From: Clostridia bacterium
Lineage (GTDB): Bacteria; Bacillota; Clostridia; Oscillospirales; Acutalibacteraceae
NCBI GenBank assembly: GCA_017399065.1
Contig: JAFQEL010000023.1
Coordinates: 1 to 64,000, forward strand
Reading direction: 5' to 3'
Length of the DNA stretch: 64,000 bases
Shown here: piece after piece, positions 35,350-44,732 of the stretch
Layout of the letters: every line of letters begins with the position of its first letter
Numbering within the stretch: the first letter of the stretch is position 1
Position numbers and translations under genes: made by a program
The notes under the pieces: model-generated
What the model saw: the letters and a program-made list of their open reading frames with translations, nothing else
Told to the model about the DNA's origin: nothing
Databases searched by the model: none

Positions 35350-36378
35350 ATGCAGAATAAAATCAACTCTGCTCATAAACTTCTTGACTCTGAAGGTAAG
35401 CTTATTGAGGCCGGATGGGCTGATACTGCGTTGCTTGAATACGAGCCGCGAAGCATTAAACTTAACCGTATGAATATGAGAGAGTGGGACAGATATATTG
35501 TTGTCAGTGCAAGCGGCGAATATGCACTTTCCATGTGGCTTGCCGATAAAAGATCAACGGGTGTTGTAAATGCTTGCTTTTATGATTTGAAAAATAACAA
35601 ACAGTATGATTGCTTTTTACCCGTTATTCTTCCTGCGGCAAGAATCTGTATGCCTCGTTCCGTCGAATGCGGCAGTGTCGTTTACAAGGACAGCTTTTGC
35701 GAATATATGTATCTGCTGACCGAAGGTGACAGACATCTCTACTGTAAGTATTCAAAGCTTTTTGGCTGTGAGCTTGAAGTTAATATACATCTTGGATATG
35801 AAAAAGGGGATAGTACGCTTGCGGTAGCATCACCTTGCTCAGACGATTCAAAGCAGTTTTGTTATAACATTAAAACAGAGTGTATGCCTGTGAGCGGTTA
35901 TGTTACGGTTGATTCGGTACGTTATGGATTCAACCCAGAAACTGATTTCGCAACGCTTGATTGGGGCAGAGGAGTGTGGACTGCCCAGGGTACAAAACGC
36001 ATCTGGTGTACCGGTAGCGGAATTGCTAACGGAAGAAGAGTCGGATTCAATATAGGCTACGGCATCGGCAATATGTCTCAAGCGAGTGAGAATGCAGTAT
36101 TCATTGACGGCGTTTGCCATAAAATCGGCAGGGTATTTATTGATATTCCTATAGAAGACCGAAGAAAAGAATGGATTATTCGCTCGGATGATAAACGCTT
36201 TGAAGCTGTGATTTTACCTGATGCTAATTTTAATTCCAAACATATTCTCGGACTCAAACCCTTTAACGAAAAGGTTATGTTGGGACGTCTCAGCGGTACG
36301 GTTGTACTTGAAAACGGTGAAACCGTAACTGTAAATGAAATTGCTTGTTTCTCGGAAGAATCGGTGGATAAATATTAA
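35350..36378 (+). CDS. DUF2804 family protein
   Basis: A 342-residue soluble protein. Seen: LLDSEGKLIEAGWA at the N-terminus, REWDRYIVVS, the central FATLDWGRGVWTAQGTKRIW with GFNIGYGIGN, and KIGRVFIDIP. These match the DUF2804 family, whose beta-rich fold may resemble AttH/lipocalin-like enzymes; no activity is established. GGAGG precedes the ATG. It leads an operon with a two-component system, with a 3-base gap to the kinase. Confidence 0.78.
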   Translation: MQNKINSAHKLLDSEGKLIEAGWADTALLEYEPRSIKLNRMNMREWDRYIVVSASGEYALSMWLADKRSTGVVNACFYDLKNNKQYDCFLPVILPAARICMPRSVECGSVVYKDSFCEYMYLLTEGDRHLYCKYSKLFGCELEVNIHLGYEKGDSTLAVASPCSDDSKQFCYNIKTECMPVSGYVTVDSVRYGFNPETDFATLDWGRGVWTAQGTKRIWCTGSGIANGRRVGFNIGYGIGNMSQASENAVFIDGVCHKIGRVFIDIPIEDRRKEWIIRSDDKRFEAVILPDANFNSKHILGLKPFNEKVMLGRLSGTVVLENGETVTVNEIACFSEESVDKY

Positions 36379-36381
36379 GCT

Positions 36382-37530
36382 ATGAAAAATAAATCAAAAA
36401 AGCAAAAAACGACACTGCTGAAAAGCCCGGTGTTTTCGGCAGTTGTTGTGGCGGCAACGATAATTCTTGCAATGAACTTTTTGCTGATTATCAGTTTGTA
36501 TTTTATTATGGCATCACCAAAATATGATATTTACTCGCGTTCTACCATAATTGCGATGGGTGCCGTATGTATACTTAACGTAATTGTTATTGTATTGCTT
36601 CTGATGCTGCGTAAATATTATGAGCGCAGAGCTTTTAAAACAATTATCGTTCCTCTGCAACAGATTGAAAAACATATTGAAAAGCTCGTTGGGGGAGACT
36701 ACGATTCTCCTATTCGTCATATCAGTGAAGATGAGATAGGAGATCTGTTTAACGCTGTTGAAGATGTGCGTATCAGACTTAAAAACTACCGTGCACAGGA
36801 ATTACTGAATCTTGCTCAAAAAAAAGTGCATATAAGCGGTCTTATGCACGATATAGCGACACCTGTTACAAGAATCAACGGTTACGCTTCAATGGTTACT
36901 GACGGTATAGTTACAGATGTTGATGAAATTAAGCGTTTTTCATCTATGATACTTCAGAGCACGGAAGATATTAATCTTATGCTCAAAAGTATTTCGGAAA
37001 TTGAGCAATACAATAAAATCGATACCGTTTATAAAAAACAACCTATTGACCTTGCGGAAGTGCTGGAAAAATATATTTTTGATATCAGCCTCGAGATGAG
37101 TCTTCAGGATGTGAAAATCAGCTTTGATAATTTTTGCCAAAAGCCTGCTTTCTGTTGTATTGATATAAAGCGATGCAAACGTGTGCTTCACAATCTTATT
37201 AATAACTCTATCAAATACAAAAAAGCCGAAGAGCATTGTAAAATAGCAATAAAGCTTGAGGATAACGATGACGGGAGAATACTTTGCTCGGTTTCCGATA
37301 ACGGTATTGGTGTTGAACGGGGTACCGAGGAAATGTTGTTTGAAATGTTTTATCGCGGTGACAGCGCAAGAAGAAATATAAATGAAGGTAACGGTCTCGG
37401 ACTGTATTTATGCAAACAGATATTACTTGCAAATGATGCGGAAATCAGTGCTGAAAATAACGGCAACGGTCTTACAATTAAAATTCTGTTTTATCGGACT
37501 GATGATATGCCTGTACGATGGTATAAATAG
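36382..37530 (+). CDS. Sensor histidine kinase
   Basis: A 382-residue kinase. Two membrane helices (about 18-42 and 52-75) enclose only a short loop, so it probably senses within the membrane or through a partner. A HAMP-like part follows (about 78-135). The H-box is SGLMHDIATPVTRING (phosphorylated His near 157), the N-box NLINNSIKY, and the G-boxes DNGIGV and GNGLGLY. The H-box has H-D-I rather than H-E-L. No clear ribosome site is present, so translation is probably coupled to the DUF2804 gene. Confidence 0.9.
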   Translation: MKNKSKKQKTTLLKSPVFSAVVVAATIILAMNFLLIISLYFIMASPKYDIYSRSTIIAMGAVCILNVIVIVLLLMLRKYYERRAFKTIIVPLQQIEKHIEKLVGGDYDSPIRHISEDEIGDLFNAVEDVRIRLKNYRAQELLNLAQKKVHISGLMHDIATPVTRINGYASMVTDGIVTDVDEIKRFSSMILQSTEDINLMLKSISEIEQYNKIDTVYKKQPIDLAEVLEKYIFDISLEMSLQDVKISFDNFCQKPAFCCIDIKRCKRVLHNLINNSIKYKKAEEHCKIAIKLEDNDDGRILCSVSDNGIGVERGTEEMLFEMFYRGDSARRNINEGNGLGLYLCKQILLANDAEISAENNGNGLTIKILFYRTDDMPVRWYK

Positions 37531-37541
37531 GAGAAATTTAT

Positions 37542-38234
37542 ATGGATAAAAAATTACTAATTGTTGAAGATGACAGTCTTATTGCACAACTTGAAAAAGA
37601 CTATCTGTCTGCAAACGGTTATTCTGTGAATGTATGTACTGACGGAATAAGCGGCCTTGAAGAGGCGCTGAATAATAATTACGATCTCATAATTCTTGAC
37701 GTTATGCTTCCGGGAATGAACGGGTTTGACATTTGCCGTAATCTTCGCGAGAAAAAAGATACACCGATTCTGTTTGTTACGGCAAAACAAGAGGCTGATG
37801 ACGTTGTTGAGGGTTTATCTCTCGGCGCGGACGATTATATTACCAAACCTTTTAATTTCAGAGAGCTTGTTGCTCGTGTGGATGCCCGTATAGCAAGATT
37901 TGACAGTCTTATCGGAAGAAAAGAACATGAATCTGAAATTATAGAAAGCGGATGTATTAAGCTTTGTAAAAGCTCACGCAGAGTTTTTGTTGAAGAAAAT
38001 GAGGTTACGATGACAAACAAGGAATTTGATCTGCTGTGGTATCTGGCTTCTAATCCTAATATTGTTTTCAGTAAGGAAGAGCTTTTTAATGAGATATGGG
38101 GATATGATTCTATGGGGGAGACATCTACCGTGACCGTGCATATCAACAGAATCAGAGATAAAATTGATAAAAACACCTCAGGGGTTCAACACATTGAGAC
38201 TATATGGGGTACGGGATACCGCTTTATTAGTTAA
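37542..38234 (+). CDS. OmpR-family response regulator
   Basis: A 230-residue regulator. The receiver domain has the acidic pair EDD (10-11), phospho-acceptor Asp in LIILDVMLPGMNG, Thr in FVTAKQ and Lys in DDYITKPF. The C-terminal winged helix (about 130-230) has TNKEFDLLWYLASNP and TVHINRIRDKI. It pairs with the kinase 11 bases upstream. AGGAG precedes the ATG. Confidence 0.94.
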   Translation: MDKKLLIVEDDSLIAQLEKDYLSANGYSVNVCTDGISGLEEALNNNYDLIILDVMLPGMNGFDICRNLREKKDTPILFVTAKQEADDVVEGLSLGADDYITKPFNFRELVARVDARIARFDSLIGRKEHESEIIESGCIKLCKSSRRVFVEENEVTMTNKEFDLLWYLASNPNIVFSKEELFNEIWGYDSMGETSTVTVHINRIRDKIDKNTSGVQHIETIWGTGYRFIS

Positions 38235-38292
38235 ACAGTTGTTTGTTTAACAGTGAATACGCTTAATACTTTTATTCAGGAGATAAATTAAA

Positions 38293-40518
38293 TTGAAAAA
38301 GAATGCTAAGATATTAATTTCGATTGTTCTCTGTGTTTCCTTGGTTATGTCTTTTTTTGGTTGCACAGGCAAGTCTGACAGCAAAAGTATTTCTTTGCCT
38401 CAGGATAAAATTTATGCTGAAAATACCGATGCATCCGTGCATTATTGTAACACGGACGGATTGAAAGAAATTGATGCTTCCGGTCTTATTACGCTGTTGT
38501 ATGATGAAATCAGCAGTGCGGTATGCGTACGTATAACCAACAGTAACGAAAGTAAGCTTTGGTCTGCGTTACCTCAGGTTGCTGAGAATGTTTATGCTTC
38601 TGAGGAAGCAGATATCGTTTCGCTTGAGGTCATACACGACGGTAAGATTTACTGCCTTAATTCGCAGGATAACAGTGTTTTGTTCGGCGGAGTGTATACG
38701 GACTTAACCGAAAAAGGTTTTGAGGTTACATATCTTATTACAGACAACGGCGATTGGCTGACAAACATTGACCTTGGCGCAACTGACGAGGCTTATTCAT
38801 CTGCCGCGGAAGGCAGTATACTGTTTAAGGTGGTTGCTTCTTATTATCTTAATGATGGATGTTTTTATGCTGAGCTGGATTGGTTTAACCTTGGCGATGA
38901 AGATGACGTTCTGCTTGATATCGGTTTTCTCGGATATTTCGGTGCGGATCAAACAGCTGCTGAAGGTGATTATATACTTGTACCGGACGGAAGCGGCGCG
39001 CTTATTAATACAGCTTCATCTGAGTCGGTGGAGCCGATTGATATTGCGGTATACGGTAACGATATTTCCGGTAACGGTAATATGAAGAGTGTTGTTGCTG
39101 CTTATGGCATGAAAAGCGGAAATGATGCTTTTGCTGCTGTTATTGAAAACGGAGATGCTGCAGCAAGGATAACAGCAAACAAAGTACAGTGTGAGAGCGA
39201 TTATAACAGGGTTGGTCCTGTTTTTACCGTGTCTCAAAGTATGACGGACAATGAAAAGCTCTATTATTCGGATTTCGCTTATAACGAAGGATCTACGGTC
39301 TGCTTCAGGTTTCTGAGCGGTGCAAATGCAACGTATGCAGGTATGGCTGCAGCCTGCCGTGAGCAGCTTATACGAAATCATACTCTTTCTACGCGCAGTG
39401 TAGAGCTGACCGAGTATATGCCGATACTTGTAAATGTTGTAGGTTCAGCTGCGAGTGACAGTACGTTTGCTGTTAATAAAAAATTGACCGATTTTAACGA
39501 GGCTAATGACATATTGGGTCGTCTGAAGTCCAAGGGCATAAATAATGTTTATCTCCGATATACCGGAGCTCTCAGCGGGGGACTTAATGAGAAAAACGCG
39601 TATGACGCTTCTCCTGTAGGTTCGCTTGGCGGAATGTCCGGAGTAAAGAATCTTGACAGTTATGCAGCAAGTCTTAATTTCAGCGTTTTTTATGATATTG
39701 CTCTTATAAGCGATACATCTTCGGATTCATCTGCACTGCGAAACGTAAACGGAGAAAAGCTGAAAATAAATTTCCCGGATGTGTTTACTTCATCCGGGTT
39801 CCCGGCAAAAAACAGCGCGAGATATATGCTCGGATCATCAGCACTTGAAAAGACGGTTCTCAATGTACTCGAACGTTTTGATTCGCTTGTTTCAACCGGC
39901 TATTGTATCACTGATGCGGGTACGGTTGCCTATACAGATATTGCAGGTGGAGTCTGCAGACAAACTGCAATAAAAACCATTTCTGAGAAAATGGCACCGT
40001 TATCAACGAGCAGTCGCGTTATGGTCAAGGGCGGTAATTTCTATTCTTTGAAAAATGCGGACGTGATATCTGATATGCCGATGAAATGTTCTCGTACGGA
40101 ATCAGAAGCATATACATCGGTGCCATTTATTCAGATTATACTTCACGGAATAGTTGAGTTTACTTATGACGGTATAAACTTGTCTTCTGACAGTAAGACC
40201 GCAATTCTCCGTTGCGTTGAGTACGGAGCTTTGCCTGGTTATGTGTTGACAAATAATATGTTTGACGACAGTGAGAAGTATACCTCGATGTTTGGCGTGG
40301 ATAACTGGCTTAACTCAATGTATGATGTGAGCTTTTCTGCGGGTGAAGTATTGAATGACCTTCGAGGTTCCCGAATAACAAACCATTATGTTGTCTCAGA
40401 AGGTGTTTACTGTACGGAATATGAATCCACCACGAGGATTTATGTTAACTATACAGAAGAGCCGGTTACAGTGAGCGGTATTACTGTTGAGCCGATGAGT
40501 TTCTTCCGTGTTAACTGA
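38293..40518 (+). CDS. DUF5696 lipoprotein
   Basis: A 741-residue protein, TTG start with AGGAG 10 bases upstream. The lipobox MSFFGC gives lipidation near residue 24. The mid-part carries DYILVPDGSGALI, a pattern of DUF5696 proteins, which are envelope lipoproteins with a large barrel-like region; an NNVYLRYTGALSGG segment follows. Function unknown; a carbohydrate-related role is often assumed. It follows the two-component genes and may be their target or sensor accessory. Confidence 0.75.
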   Translation: MKKNAKILISIVLCVSLVMSFFGCTGKSDSKSISLPQDKIYAENTDASVHYCNTDGLKEIDASGLITLLYDEISSAVCVRITNSNESKLWSALPQVAENVYASEEADIVSLEVIHDGKIYCLNSQDNSVLFGGVYTDLTEKGFEVTYLITDNGDWLTNIDLGATDEAYSSAAEGSILFKVVASYYLNDGCFYAELDWFNLGDEDDVLLDIGFLGYFGADQTAAEGDYILVPDGSGALINTASSESVEPIDIAVYGNDISGNGNMKSVVAAYGMKSGNDAFAAVIENGDAAARITANKVQCESDYNRVGPVFTVSQSMTDNEKLYYSDFAYNEGSTVCFRFLSGANATYAGMAAACREQLIRNHTLSTRSVELTEYMPILVNVVGSAASDSTFAVNKKLTDFNEANDILGRLKSKGINNVYLRYTGALSGGLNEKNAYDASPVGSLGGMSGVKNLDSYAASLNFSVFYDIALISDTSSDSSALRNVNGEKLKINFPDVFTSSGFPAKNSARYMLGSSALEKTVLNVLERFDSLVSTGYCITDAGTVAYTDIAGGVCRQTAIKTISEKMAPLSTSSRVMVKGGNFYSLKNADVISDMPMKCSRTESEAYTSVPFIQIILHGIVEFTYDGINLSSDSKTAILRCVEYGALPGYVLTNNMFDDSEKYTSMFGVDNWLNSMYDVSFSAGEVLNDLRGSRITNHYVVSEGVYCTEYESTTRIYVNYTEEPVTVSGITVEPMSFFRVN

Positions 40519-40631
40519 TAAATTTGCTCTAATTTTTAAATTAATTTGAATTTTATTTATTATCTCTTTACTTATAAGATATTATAAAGTAAAATAGAAT
40601 AGATAAAGATTATTTGAAAGGGTGAGCAAAA

Positions 40632-41339
40632 ATGAGCACTGTATATAAGAGAATTTTACTCAAAGTAAGCGGTGAGGTGCTGGCAGGTGAAAAAGGTCAC
40701 GGTATTGACAACGATATGACAATGTCAGTGTGCCGTGTTATCAAAGAATGCTGTGAACTTGGCGTACAGGTTGGTGTTGTTGTCGGCGGCGGTAATTTCT
40801 GGCGCGGTCGTTCAAGCGAAAATATGGACAGAACCCGTGCTGACCATATCGGTATGCTGGCAACAGTAATGAATTCACTTGCGTTAGGTGATGCACTTTC
40901 TCAGCTTGGTGTTGACGCCAGAGTTCAGACTTCTCTTCAAATTCCTCAGATTTGCGAAACATATAATAAAGATGCAGCGGTCAGACACCTTGAAAAGGGC
41001 AGGGTAGTTATTTTTGGCGGCGGTACAGGCTGTCCTTTCTTCTCTACCGATACAACGGCAGCACTCCGCGCAGCGGAGATCGGTGCGGAGGTTTACTTCA
41101 AAGCGACAAACGTTGACGGTGTTTATGACAAAGACCCCAATAAGTTTGCCGACGCTGTCAAGTATGATGAGCTTACACATACCGAAGTTCTCGCAAAAGG
41201 ACTTAAGGTAATGGACAGCACTGCTTCCTCTCTTTGCCGCGAGAACGGTATAGCGATACTTGTATTTAATCTCAACAATCCCGAAAACGTTCTGAAAGCA
41301 GTTAAAGGCGAAAAAATAGGCACAATAGTCAAAGAATAA
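40632..41339 (+). CDS. pyrH: UMP kinase
   Basis: A 235-residue hexameric kinase that makes UDP from UMP. Motifs: [56 protein letters not shown] and [22 protein letters not shown] precedes the ATG. It leads a long operon with frr, uppS, cdsA and others. The 113-base AT-rich gap upstream contains no convincing -35/-10 pair, though a promoter must be near. Confidence 0.97.
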   Translation: MSTVYKRILLKVSGEVLAGEKGHGIDNDMTMSVCRVIKECCELGVQVGVVVGGGNFWRGRSSENMDRTRADHIGMLATVMNSLALGDALSQLGVDARVQTSLQIPQICETYNKDAAVRHLEKGRVVIFGGGTGCPFFSTDTTAALRAAEIGAEVYFKATNVDGVYDKDPNKFADAVKYDELTHTEVLAKGLKVMDSTASSLCRENGIAILVFNLNNPENVLKAVKGEKIGTIVKE

Positions 41340-41357
41340 TATAAAGGAGAAATAATC

Positions 41358-41912
41358 ATGAAAACAGTATACAGCTATGCAGACGAAAAAATGACCAAGA
41401 CAATCAACGCTCTTAAGAGCGAATACGCTTCAATAAGAGCAGGCAGAGCATCTGCTGCGGTTCTCGATAAGATCAGAGTAGACTATTACGGTACTCCCAC
41501 TCCCGTAAATCAGCTCGCTGCAATTTCAGTTGCAGAGGCAAGAATTCTTACAATTCAGCCGTGGGATAAGAGTTGCCTTTCTACTATTGAAAAGGCTATT
41601 CAGACTTCTGATCTCGGAATTAACCCTCAAAACGACGGTAGCGTTATCCGTCTTACTTTCCCGCCTCTCACAGAGGACAGACGTAAGGAAATCGTTAAAA
41701 CAATCCGAGCTACTTCCGAGGACTCAAAGGTAGCTATCCGTTCAATCCGCCGTGACTGTATGGATAAGCTCAAGAAGATGGAAAAGGCTTCTGAAATCAC
41801 TGAGGATGATCTCAAGGAAGGCGAGAAGCAGATTCAGGATAAGACCGATAAATACATCAAGGATATTGATGCGATCGCTTCAGATAAAGAAAAAGAGATT
41901 ATGGAGATCTGA
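41358..41912 (+). CDS. frr: Ribosome recycling factor
   Basis: A 184-residue protein that, with EF-G, splits post-termination ribosomes. Conserved stretches: RAGRASAAVLDKIRVDYYGTP, the LTIQPWDKS hinge, NDGSVIRLTFPPLTEDRRKE and RSIRRDCMDKLKK. AAAGGAG precedes the ATG. The gap to pyrH is 18 bases and to uppS 2 bases. Confidence 0.98.
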   Translation: MKTVYSYADEKMTKTINALKSEYASIRAGRASAAVLDKIRVDYYGTPTPVNQLAAISVAEARILTIQPWDKSCLSTIEKAIQTSDLGINPQNDGSVIRLTFPPLTEDRRKEIVKTIRATSEDSKVAIRSIRRDCMDKLKKMEKASEITEDDLKEGEKQIQDKTDKYIKDIDAIASDKEKEIMEI

Positions 41913-41914
41913 GT

Positions 41915-42628
41915 ATGAGTCTCGTATTACCGGAGCATATAGGCTTTATTATGGACGGTAACGGTCGCTGGGCGACGGCTCAGGGGCTTTCACGCTCAGA
42001 AGGTCATATTGCAGGTGCAAACACATTCCGTGAGATATGCGAATACGGTTGTGACCTTGGTATCAAAAGTATGACTTTCTATGCTTTTTCGACTGAAAAT
42101 TGGAAACGTCCGCCTGCAGAAGTTGCTGCTCTTATGAACATATTCCGTGATTATCTGCATGAAGCTCAGGATAGAAAAGCGGAAAATGCTCAGAAGGGAA
42201 TGCATATGCATTATATGGGTGAGCGTGACGGTATGCCGCAGGATATTCTTGATTTGTTTGATACTGCTGAAAGCGAATCGGCTTATCAGACAAGAACAAC
42301 TGTTAATATTGCTGTTAATTACGGCGGCAGAGCTGAAATCCTTCATTCTGTCAAGAATATTGCAAAACGTGTTCAGCAGGGTGAATTGTTACCGGATGAT
42401 ATAACTGAAGATATGATATCTGCCGGTCTTTATACTGCAGGTCAGGCTGATCCGGATATAATTGTTCGTCCGAGCGGTGAACAGCGTATTTCCAATTTTA
42501 TGATATGGCAGTCAGCTTATTCGGAGTTCTGGTATACCGATAAGCTTTGGCCTGATTTCACCACTGAAGATTTAGATAAGGTGATTGAAGATTACTCCAA
42601 ACGCCACAGACGCTTCGGCGGTGTGTGA
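41915..42628 (+). CDS. uppS: Undecaprenyl diphosphate synthase (isoprenyl transferase)
   Basis: A 237-residue cis-prenyltransferase that makes the C55 lipid carrier for the cell wall. Motifs: HIGFIMDGNGRWA (catalytic Asp), GHIAGANTFREI, FSTENWKRP, NIAVNYGGRAEI and the C-terminal PDIIVRPSGEQRISNFMIWQSAYSE split region. GGAG lies 8 bases before the ATG. It is directly linked with frr and cdsA. Confidence 0.97.
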   Translation: MSLVLPEHIGFIMDGNGRWATAQGLSRSEGHIAGANTFREICEYGCDLGIKSMTFYAFSTENWKRPPAEVAALMNIFRDYLHEAQDRKAENAQKGMHMHYMGERDGMPQDILDLFDTAESESAYQTRTTVNIAVNYGGRAEILHSVKNIAKRVQQGELLPDDITEDMISAGLYTAGQADPDIIVRPSGEQRISNFMIWQSAYSEFWYTDKLWPDFTTEDLDKVIEDYSKRHRRFGGV

Positions 42629-42648
42629 GAAACAAAGGTGATTTATTT

Positions 42649-43506
42649 ATGAAAAACAGAGTAATATTCGGCATATTGTTCGGTTTGTTAGGAATAGCAA
42701 TTGTCGTAATTCCTTTTTCACCGCTGACAGATGTTGCAGTTTTTATTTTTACTTTGATGGCAGTTTATGAGCTGGAGAAAAGTATCGGTGTAACCAATAA
42801 ATTTATCTATGGTTTGTCTTTGTTTTTTTCAGCCTTGACCTTAGGATATCACGGATACGTTGATATGCTCGGAATAGATGTGCCTGTGTTACCTATAGTT
42901 GTTGTTTATTGCATACTTATGCTTGTGACAATAGTTATAGATTTTGGTAAGACCAAGTTTGACCATGCAGGGTTGTCAATTCTGTTTTCTTTGATAATGC
43001 CTACGGCAATCGGTTGTTTCCTTCGTATGCGTAATATGACCGAACAGTTTGAAGGTGTTATTACACGAGGTCATATTCGTTTCCTTGTATGGTTTTGCCT
43101 CGGCGGTGCGGTTTTTGCTGATACATTTGCTCTTTTCACAGGTATTAAGCTTGGTAAACATAAGCTTTGCCCACGTGTCAGCCCTAAAAAAACTGTTGAG
43201 GGTGCAATTGGCGGTGTTATTGGCTCTGCAGTTATCAACATAATTGCTCTGTTGGTATGTAATTGGCTTTGCTATAAGGATTTTCCTCTTCCGGTCTGGT
43301 ATATGATAATACTTTCTTTTGTTGTTCCGGTTATTAGTATGTTCGGTGATCTCATCGCTTCAACAATTAAGAGGAATTACGGAATAAAGGATTTCGGTAA
43401 CCTCATACCCGGACACGGTGGAATAATGGACAGATTTGACAGCATAAGCATTGTAGTACCGTTTGTTTACTGTGTGTTACTCTATTCTATCAAGCTGTTT
43501 TCATAA
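42649..43506 (+). CDS. cdsA: Phosphatidate cytidylyltransferase
   Basis: A 285-residue polytopic membrane enzyme that makes CDP-diacylglycerol. The signature is near the C-terminus: VSPKKTVEGAIGG, FGDLIASTIKRNYGIKDFGN and IPGHGGIMDRFDS. About eight membrane helices are visible. The ATG at 42649 has AAAGGTG about 8 bases upstream; an in-frame GTG at 42625 overlaps uppS and is less likely. Confidence 0.95.
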   Translation: MKNRVIFGILFGLLGIAIVVIPFSPLTDVAVFIFTLMAVYELEKSIGVTNKFIYGLSLFFSALTLGYHGYVDMLGIDVPVLPIVVVYCILMLVTIVIDFGKTKFDHAGLSILFSLIMPTAIGCFLRMRNMTEQFEGVITRGHIRFLVWFCLGGAVFADTFALFTGIKLGKHKLCPRVSPKKTVEGAIGGVIGSAVINIIALLVCNWLCYKDFPLPVWYMIILSFVVPVISMFGDLIASTIKRNYGIKDFGNLIPGHGGIMDRFDSISIVVPFVYCVLLYSIKLFS

Positions 43507-43517
43507 ATGAATTTTGC

Positions 43518-43556
43518 GGCGAAGTTGGCTTTAAGAAAAGCTGCTTCGCCTTTTTG
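43518..43556 (+). terminator. Terminator-like hairpin inside the operon, before dxr
   Basis: GGCGAAG (43518-43524) pairs with CTTCGCC (43544-43550), with inner pairing of GGCTTT to AAAGCTG around an AAGA loop, followed by TTTTTG. It lies between cdsA and dxr. It could limit expression of dxr-rseP-ispG-polC or be partly read through. Confidence 0.7.
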
Positions 43557-43571
43557 AAAGGATTAGGAAAA

Positions 43572-44720
43572 ATGTCTGAGAAAATAATAACCGTTCTTGG
43601 TTCGACAGGTTCGATAGGTGAACAGGCACTTGATGTAGCTCGTATGCACGGATACAGAATAAATGCTCTCACTGCTTCAAAGAATACGGATATAATTGAA
43701 AATCAGGCTCGTGAATTCAGACCTGCTAAGGTCGCTATGGCTGATGAGGCTGCTGCGGCTGAGCTTAAAATAAAGCTTGCGGATACCAATATCAAAGTTT
43801 TGTCAGGTGTTGAAGGTGTAAGTGAATGTGCCGCTGACAATTCTCAGGCTATTGTTCTTAACAGTATTGTAGGTATGGCGGGTCTTGTACCTACTTTAAA
43901 TGCTATAGATGTAGGCTGTAAAATTGCTCTTGCTAACAAAGAAACTCTTGTTGCAGGCGGTCAGCTCGTTATGAGTAAGGCAAAAGAAAAGGGGGTAGAT
44001 ATACTTCCTGTTGACAGTGAGCATTCTGCAATTTTTCAGGCTTTGCAGGGTATGAACGATAAGAAAGAGCTTAAAAGGCTTATTCTTACTGCTTCGGGCG
44101 GCCCATTTTTCGGTAAAACAAAAGATGCGCTTGCAAGCGTTACAGTTGCTCAGGCTTTAAAGCATCCCAACTGGAGTATGGGTGCAAAAATAACCATCGA
44201 TTCTGCTTCAATGATGAATAAGGGACTTGAGCTTATTGAAGCGGTTTGGCTTTTTGATGTGAATCCTGCTGACGTTGATATTGTTGTGCACCGTCAGAGC
44301 ATTGTTCATTCTCTCATTGAGTTTGTTGACAACTCCGTAATAGCACAGCTCGGCGTACCGGATATGCGTATACCGATTCAGTATGCTTTGACTTATCCTC
44401 AGCGTTTCGAGTCACCTGTAAAACAGCTCAGACTTGAGGATTGGCAGACGTTAACGTTTGATAAACCCGATTACGATACATTTGAATGTATTAATCTTTG
44501 CAGAAATGCAATTGAGCTTGGTGGTCTTTGCACTGCGGCTGTCAACTCAGCAAACGAGATGGCAAATGAGCTTTTCCGTGAAGGACGAATAGGATTTCTC
44601 GACATTGCCCGTCTTGTATCGTCTGTGCTCGATAATTGTAAGCGTACAGATACATATTCGCTTGAGGATGTTCTTGAAACGGATATCTGGGCAAGGGAAT
44701 TTGTAAGGAAAAGCATCTAA
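43572..44720 (+). CDS. dxr: 1-deoxy-D-xylulose 5-phosphate reductoisomerase
   Basis: A 382-residue enzyme making MEP in the non-mevalonate pathway, NADPH-dependent. Motifs: VLGSTGSIGEQALDV (nucleotide binding), ALANKETLVAGG, LPVDSEHSAIFQ (metal ligands), TASGGPFFG, HPNWSMGAKITIDSASMMNKGLE and HRQSIVHS. The ATG at 43572 with AGGA upstream is used; an in-frame ATG at 43554 overlaps the T tail of the hairpin. Confidence 0.97.
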   Translation: MSEKIITVLGSTGSIGEQALDVARMHGYRINALTASKNTDIIENQAREFRPAKVAMADEAAAAELKIKLADTNIKVLSGVEGVSECAADNSQAIVLNSIVGMAGLVPTLNAIDVGCKIALANKETLVAGGQLVMSKAKEKGVDILPVDSEHSAIFQALQGMNDKKELKRLILTASGGPFFGKTKDALASVTVAQALKHPNWSMGAKITIDSASMMNKGLELIEAVWLFDVNPADVDIVVHRQSIVHSLIEFVDNSVIAQLGVPDMRIPIQYALTYPQRFESPVKQLRLEDWQTLTFDKPDYDTFECINLCRNAIELGGLCTAAVNSANEMANELFREGRIGFLDIARLVSSVLDNCKRTDTYSLEDVLETDIWAREFVRKSI

Positions 44721-44732
44721 GGAGGAATAGTT

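Noticed and set aside
40519-40631. Promoter for pyrH
   Set aside because: The region is AT-rich with many partial boxes, but no pair has proper spacing, so none is reported.
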